Under the pieces are notes generated by a model. It did not search any database. It was not told the origin of the DNA and saw only the letters and a program-made list of their open reading frames with translations. A DNA stretch of 32,243 nt, taken from assembly GCA_938028705.1 (NCBI GenBank), contig CALIZI010000077.1, positions 1-32,243 of the forward strand, given 5' to 3'. Origin of the DNA: an uncultured Saprospiraceae bacterium (GTDB lineage Bacteria > Bacteroidota > Bacteroidia > Chitinophagales > Saprospiraceae). Both the position numbers and the translations under genes were made by a program. Positions 1 to 7,434 of the stretch are shown in pieces. Position 1 is the stretch's first letter, and each line of letters starts with the position of its first letter.

Positions 1-260
1 TTAGTACCGACCCTGTTTGTAGCAAAATAATCCCCAAAATCTCCTAAGCTCCGTAGGAGCGGCACTGTTTGTACATTTAACGGTGTCGGTGCTACGCACC
101 TTGATAGGTTTTGCTTGGGTTTTTGCTACAAACGGGGGCGATGCTAACGCATCTTGAACGGCATAAAGCGGGATTTTACCGCCCACTATTTTAATCGCAC
201 AGGTTGACTTTAGCCATCAAGTGGCGGTATTCCCCGCGACGGCTAAAGTCGTCGGTACGG
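1..260. repeat. Cluster of REP-like palindromes
   Basis: No protein gene is supported here. Several short inverted repeats overlap: GTTTGTAGCAAAA at 15-27 is matched exactly in inverse at 121-133; GCTCCGTAGGAGC at 48-60 is a hairpin in itself; GGTGCTACGCACC and CGATGCTAACGCATC are two related hairpins; GACTTTAGCC at 206-215 pairs with GGCTAAAGTC at 241-250. A reverse frame of 61 codons is open across 1-186, but it follows the palindromes and resembles nothing known to me. I read the stretch as intergenic repeat DNA cut by the window edge. Confidence 0.6.
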
Positions 261-386
261 GGCATTTCACTTCAATTGTTATTTTTTAATTTTGTTTTTA
301 GCGAAACGTGAATATCCGGTTACAGAAAAACAATTATTTACTACACGCCTTGCTGCCAAAGAACTATTTTTGCGCTTTCATTGTTA

Positions 387-586
387 CTGGACTTTGGACA
401 TTGGGGAATTAGGAAATTTGGTATTAGGTATCCCGATAGTTATCGGGATTTTTATCAAATAATTGTAAAATTAAATTAATTGAATATTTTTAAATTTTAA
501 TAAAAATAAAATACCTGATAATCAATTACTTACGATTTAAAACCGAATTTCCCAGTTACCGAATTTCCAAAATGTCCAAAGTCCAG
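387..586. mobile_element. 200-bp palindromic MITE-like element, family E copy 1
   Basis: The ends are exact inverted repeats (CTGGACTTTGGACA / TGTCCAAAGTCCAG). The similarity continues inward as GGGGAATTAGGAAATT-like sequence on one side and its inverse on the other. A second palindrome, TCCCGATAGTTATCGGGA, lies at 431-448. Immediately outside both ends is the 6-bp direct repeat TTGTTA (381-386 and 587-592), which looks like a target-site duplication. A second copy of the same 200-bp length lies at 17366-17565. There is no coding capacity, so movement would need a transposase supplied elsewhere. The next gene, lysS, starts about 100 bp downstream. Confidence 0.7.
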
Positions 587-689
587 TTGTTAGGGATAAA
601 TTAAATTTAACTTCACAGGTGATTACGTATTGCGAATACACAACATAAAAAACTCGCAACTCACAACTCACCAACTCGTAACTAATACT

Positions 690-2252
690 ATGTTAAGCGA
701 ACAAGAAATCGTCAGGCGGGAAGCCTTAGCGCAAATCAGGGAATTGGGTATCGAACCCTATCCGGCAGCCGAATTTCCAGTAACTGCCTACGCGGATGAC
801 ATCAAAGCGAATTTTAATAATGCCGAAGAGGAAGCCGAACGCAATTATAAAGGCGTGAGTCTGGCAGGCAGAATTATGATGAAACGGGTGATGGGTAAAG
901 CCTCTTTTGCCGAGTTGCAGGATTCGACGGGGCGCATTCAGTTGTATGTGGCGCGTGATACGATTTGCCCGGACGAGAATAAAGACCTATATAATAAGGT
1001 CTTTAAAAAACTGCTGGACATCGGTGATTTTGTTGGTGTGACAGGCGATACCTTTACCACCAAAACAGGCGAAACAAGTATCAAAGTCAAGGAGTTTACC
1101 TTCTTGGGCAAGTCTTTGCGTCCGCTGCCGATTGTGAAAGAAAAAGACGGTGAAGTGTTTGACGCAGTGACAGACCCGGATTTTCGGTATCGCCAACGCT
1201 ATGTGGATTTGGTGATTAATCCGCAAGTGCGAGATACTTTTCGGAAGCGTACACAGATGTATTCGACGATGCGTAAATACCTCGATGAGCGCGGTTATCT
1301 GGAAGTGGAAACACCGATTTTGCAACCGATTTACGGCGGTGCGGCGGCACGTCCGTTTAAGACACATCACAATACATTGGATATGACATTGTATCTGCGT
1401 ATTGCAAATGAATTGTATCTCAAACGTCTGATTGTCGGTGGATTTGACGGGGTGTATGAGTTTTCAAAAGATTTCAGAAATGAAGGCATGAGCCGTTTTC
1501 ATAATCCCGAATTTACTCAGATAGAACTCTATGTGGCGTACAAAGATTATCATTGGATGATGAACCTGACGGAGGAAATGATTGAGCAAGTCGCACTGGC
1601 TACCAATGGCACGACGAAGGTACAAGTCGGTGAGCATGTCATTGATTTCAAACGCCCGTGGAAACGCTATACGATGTACGAAGCGATTGAGCATTTTACG
1701 GGCATTGATATTTCGGAAATGGATGAAGCTGCCCTGCGCGATGTGGCGAAAAAACTGCACGTTCCTACCGACCCGTCGATGGGTAGAGGGAAATTGATTG
1801 ACGAGATTTTTGGCGAGAAATGTGAAGCGCAATTGATACAACCGACCTTCATTACGGACTATCCGGTGGAGATGTCGCCACTGGCGAAAAAGCATCGTGA
1901 TAAGCCGGGTTTGGTGGAACGATTTGAGGGTATCTGCAACGGAAAAGAATTTTGTAATGCCTTCTCCGAGTTAAATGACCCGATAGACCAACGTGAGCGA
2001 TTCGAAGCTCAACTGGAACTCGGAAAACGCGGCGACGAGGAAGCGATGACACTCGACGAAGATTTCCTTCGCGCCCTTGAATACGGTATGCCGCCGACAG
2101 TCGGTATCGGTATCGGTATGGATAGGCTGGCGATGATTATGACCAATTCGAGTTCGATTCAGGATGTGCTGTTTTTTCCGCAGATGAAGCCGGAAGCCGA
2201 ACAAGCTCAAGCTCAAGCACAAGAATCAAATGCAAGTTCAAGTGATGAATAG
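690..2252 (+). CDS. lysS: Lysyl-tRNA synthetase, class II
   Basis: Charges tRNA-Lys with lysine using ATP, in the cytoplasm. The 520-residue product has an N-terminal OB-fold tRNA anticodon-binding domain (about residues 45-150) and a class II catalytic core. Motif 2 reads [16 protein letters not shown] from about residue 262 and motif 3 reads GIGIGMDRL near 472. The length is normal for the bacterial enzyme. I chose the ATG at 690, giving [13 protein letters not shown], because it matches the family start. The frame is open back to a TTG at 630, but that stretch encodes a repetitive leader of CAACTC-type words. The protein ends with a Q/A/S-rich tail of about 20 residues after the conserved FFPQMKPE. 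No Shine-Dalgarno is visible. A terminator follows within 60 bp, so the gene is probably monocistronic. Confidence 0.96.
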   Translation: MLSEQEIVRREALAQIRELGIEPYPAAEFPVTAYADDIKANFNNAEEEAERNYKGVSLAGRIMMKRVMGKASFAELQDSTGRIQLYVARDTICPDENKDLYNKVFKKLLDIGDFVGVTGDTFTTKTGETSIKVKEFTFLGKSLRPLPIVKEKDGEVFDAVTDPDFRYRQRYVDLVINPQVRDTFRKRTQMYSTMRKYLDERGYLEVETPILQPIYGGAAARPFKTHHNTLDMTLYLRIANELYLKRLIVGGFDGVYEFSKDFRNEGMSRFHNPEFTQIELYVAYKDYHWMMNLTEEMIEQVALATNGTTKVQVGEHVIDFKRPWKRYTMYEAIEHFTGIDISEMDEAALRDVAKKLHVPTDPSMGRGKLIDEIFGEKCEAQLIQPTFITDYPVEMSPLAKKHRDKPGLVERFEGICNGKEFCNAFSELNDPIDQRERFEAQLELGKRGDEEAMTLDEDFLRALEYGMPPTVGIGIGMDRLAMIMTNSSSIQDVLFFPQMKPEAEQAQAQAQESNASSSDE

Positions 2253-2281
2253 GGTTTGATTGGTTAGAAAATATTTTTAGA

Positions 2282-2316
2282 AGCCGCGCCAGACTTTAGT
2301 TTGTCGTGGCTTTTTT
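2282..2316 (+). terminator. Rho-independent terminator of lysS
   Basis: AGCCGCG (2282-2288) pairs with CGTGGCT (2305-2311), with one G-T pair, and runs into six T's. It lies about 30 bp after the lysS stop. Confidence 0.75.
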
Positions 2317-2365
2317 ACGCCGTAGAACGGTGCTTTCAGCCCGTTCCTCGCACATCTAAAGTTTA

Positions 2366-2427
2366 CTTTAAGCCAATAATTTACTACAATTATTGGCTTA
2401 ATCTATTCCAAATAGATAAGATTAAGC
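2366..2427. repeat. Perfect 14-bp hairpin plus a third copy of one arm
   Basis: TTAAGCCAATAATT (2368-2381) is repeated exactly in inverse at 2388-2401, leaving a 6-nt loop. A further direct copy, ATTAAGCCAATAAT, lies at about 2411-2424. It sits between lysS and the convergent gene at 2466, and may act as a terminator or be a REP-type repeat. Confidence 0.55.
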
Positions 2428-2465
2428 CAATAATAATTTTTATTTCTGGCTCAATATCGGCTTTT

Positions 2466-2792
2466 TTATGTTTTTAACGCATCAAGATTTCCTATTGGAT
2501 GCTTCGTTTTTTTTGCGAAGCGTTCTGCGGTTGCTTTGAGTTCTTGTATGGCTTCTTCGATGTTATCGCTTTGTAGGAGTTCAAGCATTTCTTGTCTCAT
2601 TTTGAGGTTGCGAATAATCTTTACTACTTTCATGGTATCCTCTTTGGAAGAAAAAGCCTCCGAATACAATAACCCGTTGAGAAAATCAAAAGTGGCATCA
2701 TCAATCTTTAAGGCTTCAAGGAGTTGCTTTGAGCGTTCTTGAATTTCTGATTGAGTGGGGTCTTTTTTTATTAATAAATCATAATTAACCAT
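2466..2792 (-). CDS. Small helical protein of unknown function
   Basis: Encodes 108 residues starting MVNYDLLIKKDPTQ. I do not recognise the family. The sequence is charged and predicted mostly helical, with Leu/Ile spacing that would allow helix packing (for example MKVVKIIRNLKMRQEMLELL). It has no signal peptide, membrane segment or catalytic motif. The ATG follows the stop of a short open frame by only 2 bp (TAG ATATG), which suggests it was the second gene of a pair whose first gene has decayed. An antitoxin or small regulator would fit that layout, but nothing in the sequence proves it. That this is a real gene is likely from its codon usage, not certain. Confidence 0.55.
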   Translation of the reverse strand: MVNYDLLIKKDPTQSEIQERSKQLLEALKIDDATFDFLNGLLYSEAFSSKEDTMKVVKIIRNLKMRQEMLELLQSDNIEEAIQELKATAERFAKKTKHPIGNLDALKT

Positions 2793-2794
2793 AT

Positions 2795-2880
2795 CTAAAT
2801 TTCTTTTAAAGTAATGATTGTAATTCGCCCTGAATCATCTACCTCCAATACTTTGAATTTACATTTGGACTGAAATAAAG
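2795..2880 (-). pseudogene. Possible 3' remnant of a gene upstream of the 108-residue protein
   Basis: An open frame ends with TAG 2 bp before the ATG at 2792 and reads CKFKVLEVDDSGRITIITL followed by KEI. It has no ATG in frame, and upstream it runs into repeat-like DNA. The composition looks protein-like and the tight coupling to the next gene is typical of an operon. I cannot name the parent family. It may be chance. Confidence 0.25.
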
Positions 2881-2960
2881 ATACAAAAAATTGCCGAAAA
2901 AGGCTAAATATACGCAGGGAACGGACTGGAAGTACCGTTCTACATTTCCCTATATTTTTT

Positions 2961-2968
2961 TATATTTG
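2961..2968 (+). promoter_or_regulatory. TATATTTG -7 box with no gene behind it
   Basis: An exact match to the Bacteroidota -7 consensus TAnnTTTG. It is followed by an AACTCG-rich leader like that of lysS and then a 10-codon open frame (ATG at 3014, MSLLTLQLIQ, stop TAA at 3044). No plus-strand gene follows before 4986. It may be the relic of a lost gene's promoter, or a chance match. Confidence 0.35.
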
Positions 2969-3043
2969 CAAAAATAAAATAACTCGTAACACAAAACCCG
3001 CAACTCGAATACCATGAGCCTACTCACCCTACAACTCATCCAA

Positions 3044-3081
3044 TAAAAAAACGCTCCCCCGAATAAATCCGAAGGAACGTT
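3044..3081 (-). terminator. Terminator of the zinc metallopeptidase gene
   Basis: On the minus strand AACGTTCC (3081-3074) pairs with GGAGCGTT (3057-3050), with one G-T pair, and is followed by a run of T's. It lies about 105 nt after the stop of the gene at 3186. Confidence 0.7.
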
Positions 3082-3185
3082 CATTCTATTCAATCCAATT
3101 ATATCTTTATCAATTCATTTATTATCTGACGCTTTGTTCGCGTTTGAGTTGTTATTTGGAATTTGGTACTTGTTATTTGAATTAA

Positions 3186-3878
3186 TTATCTTCTATTCGA
3201 GAAGCGCATCACCAAGTAAAGCACCATAATCAAGGCGGAAAGTGCTGCTGCTACGTAAGTCATGGCAGCCCATTTGAGGGCATCTTTTGCGCCGTCATAT
3301 TCTTCGCCTTGTACTGCTCCGGTATCGTCGAGCCATGCTAAAGCGCGATTACTGGCATCAAACTCCACAGGCAAAGTAATAAAACTAAACAAAGCCGTCA
3401 CACTAAAAACAGCGATACAAGCGATCATCAAAGTACCGCCAATCGCTGCACCTGCACCTGCGCCCATAAATGCACCCATCAACACAAATTGCTGTGCTTT
3501 GGACGACATCTGCACCAAAGGAACAATCGCAGAACGCATTTGCAGAAAAGCATAAGACTCCGCATGTTGTACAGCATGACCGCACTCATGCGCTGCCACC
3601 GCCGCCGAAGCCACACTTGTACCATTATATATAGGTGGGCTAAGACTGATGGTTTTCGTTTGAGGATTATAATGGTCGGTCAACATCCCCTGCCCCTCCA
3701 CGATACGCACGTCGTAGAGTTGGTAATGGTCCAACATTTGTTTGGCGATTTCTGCACCGGTACGCCCCGAACGCATTGGTACTTGAAGATATTTATTGAT
3801 TTTTCTTTGCAACACCTTACCCACCAAACCACCTATGGCAGCCGTGATAACCGTTACAATCATATAACCCATGTACAT
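3186..3878 (-). CDS. YugP-type membrane zinc metallopeptidase
   Basis: The 230-residue product belongs to the neutral zinc metallopeptidase family of B. subtilis YugP (Zn_peptidase_2). The zinc-binding HECGH motif is at residues 97-101 within AAHECGHAVQHAESY. The usual PMRSGRTGAEIAKQMLD segment precedes it, and the downstream FDASNRAL segment with an acidic residue before it could supply the third ligand. Hydrophobic segments lie at the N-terminus (about 4-20), in the middle (about 130-170, rich in Gly/Ala) and at the C-terminus (about 205-225), so it is an inner-membrane protein. The length matches the family. Its substrate is unknown to me. The start is an ATG, with further in-frame ATGs at codons 3 and 6. 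It stands alone, with its own terminator. Confidence 0.9.
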   Translation of the reverse strand: MYMGYMIVTVITAAIGGLVGKVLQRKINKYLQVPMRSGRTGAEIAKQMLDHYQLYDVRIVEGQGMLTDHYNPQTKTISLSPPIYNGTSVASAAVAAHECGHAVQHAESYAFLQMRSAIVPLVQMSSKAQQFVLMGAFMGAGAGAAIGGTLMIACIAVFSVTALFSFITLPVEFDASNRALAWLDDTGAVQGEEYDGAKDALKWAAMTYVAAALSALIMVLYLVMRFSNRR

Positions 3879-4233
3879 AATTCGATATTTTTTGTTTATG
3901 TGAAAATCTGATTAGTTCGATAGTCTCTCAACCTTACTAACCATATTTTTAGACTTTAGTTCTTTAATCCGTCACGCCCTTTGGGTATGCGAAAATATAC
4001 AATATATCTAAAAGCATTTTTGATACCAGAAAACAAATTTGTGACAGTAATTCGATGAATCGAAGCATATTAACGACCAACGTGATTTGTTGATTCGTTT
4101 AAATATACGAATATACAGAATACCTCCCTCAATATACAAACACGTCAACACCTCAGCACTGAATCTACATTAATAGTGAGAAAAAACGATTTTAATAAAA
4201 TTAAATTTTATATTATAAAAATTAAATTTTTAA
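3879..4233. other. Intergenic DNA without a recognisable gene
   Basis: About 350 bp of increasingly AT-rich sequence between the zinc peptidase and the nested elements. I see no open frame with protein-like composition, no tRNA and no clear promoter box. Short repeats such as ATATACGAATATACAGAATA occur. Confidence 0.5.
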
Positions 4234-4243
4234 TTAACTTGAC

Positions 4244-4571
4244 ATAATGTCATTTCCATAAGTAATTTTAAAAATCATTTTAGTAAAAATAAAATGCGTA
4301 AATGATTTAAAAAGTGTCGATAGACACGCCCAATTTGGTAGCCCCAAGTTTCAACTTGGGGGGATGAGATTCCCCAAAATCGAAATGCCGTAGGCATGTT
4401 ACATCCCTTAATGTGTCGTGTCTATGACACTCATTTGGGGGTGGGAAATCGCTTTCCCCAAGTTGAAACTTGGGGCTACCAAATCGCCCACACCTATCGG
4501 CGTTTTATATAATTAAATATTATTTTTTATATTAATATATCAATAGAATCTTGTTATGGAAATGACATTAT
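4244..4571. mobile_element. 328-bp MITE-like element A, inserted into element B
   Basis: Perfect 18-bp terminal inverted repeats, ATAATGTCATTTCCATAA (4244-4261) and TTATGGAAATGACATTAT (4554-4571). The direct repeat AACTTGAC flanks them at 4236-4243 and 4572-4579. It extends to 10 bp because of symmetry at the ends, so the duplication is 8-10 bp. The duplicated sequence is part of the terminal repeat of element B. There is no coding capacity. Confidence 0.75.
4334..4483. repeat. Double palindrome inside element A
   Basis: The 28-bp arm at 4334-4361 (TTTGGTAGCCCCAAGTTTCA...) is repeated exactly in inverse at 4456-4483. Each arm is itself a hairpin: CCCCAAGTT-TC-AACTTGGGG, with a 9-bp stem and a 2-nt loop. 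Between the arms are smaller hairpins (ATGCCGTAGGCAT; GTGTC...GACAC). The GC-rich arms contrast with the very AT-rich surroundings. Confidence 0.7.
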
Positions 4572-4796
4572 AACTTGACAATGTCACGTTTTAAAAATAA
4601 AAATATGTTTGTATTTAACATGGGATATTTTTTCCGAATTTGGGCTAAAACTCGTCAGACATTTAAACATTGCTGGAAAAATATGACATCATCGGTGAAT
4701 TTTGAAAATGTCAGACGAGTTTTAGCCCAAATTCAAGAGCAAAATGCAAAATACATTAAATAAAAATCGAACATGATATTGTCAAGTTAAAAAAAT

Positions 4797-4866
4797 GGCA
4801 TGTTTAAATTTCGCAGAAAAGTAGTTGACATTTTTTTGACTTTATTTTAAAATAAAAAAATATTTT
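4797..4866. mobile_element. One-ended fragment of element family C
   Basis: GGCATGTTTAAATTTCGCAG and the following 50 bases, including AAAAGTAGTTGACATTTTTT, closely match the inverse of the right end of the 244-bp element at 24056-24299. The matching other end is not visible nearby, so this is a truncated copy. It directly abuts the right end of element B. Confidence 0.55.
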
Positions 4867-4973
4867 ATACTTATTTTTCAATATATTATAAAATATAACT
4901 TTTTTTTTAAAATTTCTATACTTTCTAATGTGGACTCAACACTCCAACACCCCAACACATCAGAACTTTTCCG

Positions 4974-4981
4974 TACCTTTG
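4974..4981 (+). promoter_or_regulatory. TACCTTTG -7 box of the aminotransferase gene
   Basis: An exact TAnnTTTG match ending only 4 nt before the ATG at 4986. If transcription starts the usual 5-7 nt downstream, the mRNA would be leaderless. No clear -33 TTTG is visible at the expected spacing. Confidence 0.45.
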
Positions 4982-4985
4982 TAAT

Positions 4986-6134
4986 ATGTCTATTCAAATA
5001 TCATCCAAACTACCCGGACTTGGTACCACGATTTTTACGGTCATGAGTGCGCTGTCCAATCAATGCGGAGCGATTAATTTGTCGCAGGGCTTCCCCAATT
5101 ACGATTGCGACCCTGTGCTGAAAGACCTCGTGGCGAAGTATGTCAGTGAAGGCTATAATCAGTATGCACCTATGGCGGGTTTACCGGAATTGAATGAGCA
5201 GCTCTATGCCAAAATAGCCCGACTGTATGATGTGCAAGTGCATCCGGCAAATGAAATCACCGTTACGGCAGGTGCTACACAGGGTGTATATACGGCGATT
5301 ACTGCGCTTGTGCAGCCCGGCGATGAAGTGATTTTGATAGAACCCGCTTACGATTCTTACCGCCCGTCGGTGGAGTTGTGTGGTGCAGTGGTGGTGCCTT
5401 ACGAGCTGTCGAAACCGGATTATACGATAGACTGGCAGGCATTCAGACAACTCGTCACGCCCAAGACGCGCATGATTTTAATCAACTCGCCACACAATCC
5501 TTCAGGTACGATTTTTTCACAGGCAGATATGCTTGAACTTCAAGACATTACGCAAGATACCAACATCATTGTAGTCAGTGACGAGGTCTATGAACATATC
5601 GTGTTTGATGGTGCGGAACATCAAAGCGTGTTGCGTTTTCCTGACTTGTTTTCGCGGAGTATCGCGGTCTATTCTTTTGGCAAAACATTTCATAATACAG
5701 GCTGGAAACTCGGTTACGTGGTTGCGCCCGAATACCTGATGGATGAATTTCGTAAAGTCCACCAGTTCAATGTATTCTCCGTCAATCGCCCCATGCAGCA
5801 CGCCCTCGCCGACTATATGAAAAACGCCTCCAATTACCTTGATTTAAGTCCGTTTTACCAACAAAAAAGAGATTATTTTTTGACAGCTATTGCCAAGTCC
5901 CGCTTTCGTCCGGTTGCTTGTGCAGGCACCTATTTTCAAGCCGTTGATTACAGCGCCATCAGCGACGAACCGGACACTATTTTTGCTAAACGATTGACCC
6001 GCGAACATGGCGTGTCGGCTATTCCCGTTTCGGTGTTTTATGGTAGCGGAAAGGATGAAAAAGTCGTGCGTTTTTGCTTCGCCAAAACAGAAGATATGCT
6101 GGCAGCCGCAGGAGAACGATTGTGTCAGGTGTGA
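4986..6134 (+). CDS. ybdL: Methionine aminotransferase, YbdL-type (PLP-dependent)
   Basis: A 382-residue fold-type I aminotransferase. It matches E. coli YbdL along its whole length: SKLPGLGTTIFTVMSAL at the start, INLSQGFPNYD, NQYAPMAGLPEL, ITVTAGATQGVYTAI, INSPHNPSGT, VVSDEVYEH, SFGKTFHNTGWKLGY and RFCFAKTE near the end. Lys233 in SFGKT should form the Schiff base with PLP, Asp199 contacts the pyridine nitrogen, and Asn171 sits in the HNP motif. The characterised homologue transaminates methionine and aromatic amino acids with keto acids, probably serving methionine salvage. The length is normal. A -7 box lies 4 nt before the ATG and repeat words begin at the stop codon. Confidence 0.92.
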   Translation: MSIQISSKLPGLGTTIFTVMSALSNQCGAINLSQGFPNYDCDPVLKDLVAKYVSEGYNQYAPMAGLPELNEQLYAKIARLYDVQVHPANEITVTAGATQGVYTAITALVQPGDEVILIEPAYDSYRPSVELCGAVVVPYELSKPDYTIDWQAFRQLVTPKTRMILINSPHNPSGTIFSQADMLELQDITQDTNIIVVSDEVYEHIVFDGAEHQSVLRFPDLFSRSIAVYSFGKTFHNTGWKLGYVVAPEYLMDEFRKVHQFNVFSVNRPMQHALADYMKNASNYLDLSPFYQQKRDYFLTAIAKSRFRPVACAGTYFQAVDYSAISDEPDTIFAKRLTREHGVSAIPVSVFYGSGKDEKVVRFCFAKTEDMLAAAGERLCQV

Positions 6135-6169
6135 ATGCGATAATGCTGAAATGCGTTAATGCGATAATG
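6134..6169. repeat. Short repeated words downstream of the aminotransferase
   Basis: AATGCGATAATG occurs at 6134-6145 and 6158-6169, and in inverse as CATTATCGCATT at 6478-6489. Related words (TGAAATGTGTTAATGAAATT) lie between. The 248-bp element at 6201-6448 therefore sits between inverted copies of this word. Confidence 0.5.
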
Positions 6170-6200
6170 AATTTAATGTTGAAATGTGTTAATGAAATTA

Positions 6201-6448
6201 TCGCTCATATATATTAAGCGGTGAAAAATGTAAAATCCCGTCATTCGTCGGGACAAGTTGTAAAACACAAAATGTAAAATGTAAAAGTGTCGATAGGACA
6301 TGAAGTTATTTATTTTTAAATTGTTATATGTTTAAAAATTTGAAAATCAAATTATTGTTAAAAAATATTCACGTTATACACTTTTATATTTTACATTTAT
6401 TATTTTACATTATAATAACGATTTTCACCTTATAGTACAGATGAGCGA
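6201..6448 (+). mobile_element. 248-bp MITE-like element, family D copy 1
   Basis: The ends are TCGCTCAT...ATGAGCGA. The terminal similarity continues inward as TATTAAGCGGTGAAAA on the left and, in inverse, TACTATAAGGTGAAAA on the right. The direct repeat AAATTA flanks it (6195-6200 and 6449-6454). A second copy lies inverted at 9612-9887. The centre is nearly identical in the two copies, while the arms carry rearranged TGTAAAA-type units and a module beginning CCCGTCATTCGTCGGGACAA. There is no coding capacity. Confidence 0.75.
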
Positions 6449-6514
6449 AAATTATATTATACGTCTTGCGGTAGAATCATTATCGCATTGAAGCATTACA
6501 ACATTATACTTATC

Positions 6515-6567
6515 AACTTCATAAACTAAATCAACTTTGTAAACTTTGTAAACTTCATAAACTAAAT
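6515..6567 (+). repeat. 17-bp direct repeat in the crotonase leader
   Basis: AACTTCATAAACTAAAT occurs exactly at 6515-6531 and 6551-6567, with AACTTTGTAAACTTTGTA between. The second copy ends 3 nt before the ATG at 6571. It is one of several gene leaders here made of repeated words. Confidence 0.6.
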
Positions 6568-6570
6568 AAA

Positions 6571-7383
6571 ATGAATTATACGTCTTTTAAAATTACGATA
6601 GAAAATCACGTTGCTACGGTAGCGTTTAATCGCCCCGACAAAGCCAACTCACTACATGAAGTGGCATGGGAGGAAATGCAAGATATTTTTGAGACCTTAG
6701 ACCAAAAGCCGGAGGTTCGGGTCATTATACTGGCAGGTGAAGGCAAGCATTTTTGTGCCGGTATTGACCTTAGTTTGTTGATGGATATACAAAAATTTGA
6801 TGGTATCAATTGCGAAGCGAGAAAACGCGAGACGCTTCGCAAATTTATTTTCAAATTACAACATTCGATTACGGCAATTGAGCGATGTCGCAAGCCTGTT
6901 TTGGCAGCCATTCATGGGGCTTGTTTGGGTGGTGGATTCGATATTGTGACGGCTTGCGATATGCGTTATGCGAGTGAGGATGCTTATTTTGCGGTCAAAG
7001 AAATTGATTATGGTTTTGTGGCGGATATAGGTATTTTACAGCGGCTGCCTAAAGTCATTTCTTCGGGTATGGCAGCCGAATTGGCTTATACCGGACGCAG
7101 GGTGTCGGGTGCAGAAGCAGCGGCTATTGGCTTGACGAATCGTGTATTTGCCTCGCCGGAGGAGATGTTGGAAGAGGTCATGAAAGTAGCTGTACACATC
7201 GCGTCCAAATCTCCTTTGGCGATTCGGGGTACAAAGGAAATGCTCTTGTATTCGCGCGACCATTCGGTAGCCGATTCGCTGAATTATATGGCAGCTTGGA
7301 ATGCTTCTATGCTCATATCCAATGATTTGATGGAGGCTTTTTCAGCGTCTATGTCGAAGCAAGAACCTGTATTTGCTGATTGA
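6571..7383 (+). CDS. Crotonase-family delta3,5-delta2,4-dienoyl-CoA isomerase-like protein
   Basis: A 270-residue enoyl-CoA hydratase/isomerase superfamily enzyme. It carries the crotonase features FNRPDKANSL, the oxyanion-hole segment HFCAGIDLSLL (about residues 60-70) and HGACLGGGFDIVTACD (115-130). It resembles mitochondrial ECH1 in particular: Asp124, Glu144 and Asp152 have the same 20- and 8-residue spacing as the ECH1 acidic triad (D176, E196, D204), the next segment DIGILQRLPKV agrees, and so does the C-terminal SRDHSVADSLNYMAAWN. The expected reaction is isomerisation of 3,5-dienoyl-CoA to 2,4-dienoyl-CoA during beta-oxidation of unsaturated fatty acids. A general enoyl-CoA hydratase is the alternative, but hydratases usually have glutamates at these positions. 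The ATG at 6571 matches the family start. Confidence 0.9.
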   Translation: MNYTSFKITIENHVATVAFNRPDKANSLHEVAWEEMQDIFETLDQKPEVRVIILAGEGKHFCAGIDLSLLMDIQKFDGINCEARKRETLRKFIFKLQHSITAIERCRKPVLAAIHGACLGGGFDIVTACDMRYASEDAYFAVKEIDYGFVADIGILQRLPKVISSGMAAELAYTGRRVSGAEAAAIGLTNRVFASPEEMLEEVMKVAVHIASKSPLAIRGTKEMLLYSRDHSVADSLNYMAAWNASMLISNDLMEAFSASMSKQEPVFAD

Positions 7384-7434
7384 GTTTAGAGTGAAGAGTA
7401 ACGAGTGGAGAGTGGACAAGTCATGAGTGATTGC

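Larger units (their letters stand above)
4234..4790. mobile_element. Palindromic element B, interrupted by element A
   Basis: The outer ends are TTAACTTGAC (4234-4243) and its exact inverse GTCAAGTTAA (4781-4790). Taking out element A and one copy of the duplicated site leaves a 221-bp element with ends TTAACTTGACAATGTCA / TGATATTGTCAAGTTAA. Inside is a long hairpin: a 29-bp arm at 4636-4664 (GAATTTGGGCTAAAACTCGT...) matched at 28 of 29 positions in inverse at 4706-4734. It has no transposase. A 62-codon frame across 4575-4763 is simply the palindrome read through. Confidence 0.6.

Noticed and set aside
1-186. 61-codon minus-strand open frame at the window edge
   Set aside because: It follows REP-like palindromes and has no recognisable protein character.
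630-689. Upstream extension of lysS from a TTG
   Set aside because: The 20 extra residues translate a repetitive leader. The ATG at 690 matches the family start.
4575-4763. 62-codon plus-strand frame inside element B
   Set aside because: It reads through the two arms of a 29-bp inverted repeat, so it is a by-product of the palindrome.
3879-4985. Possible CRISPR array, because of the many repeats
   Set aside because: The repeats are inverted rather than regularly spaced direct repeats, and no cas gene is in the window.
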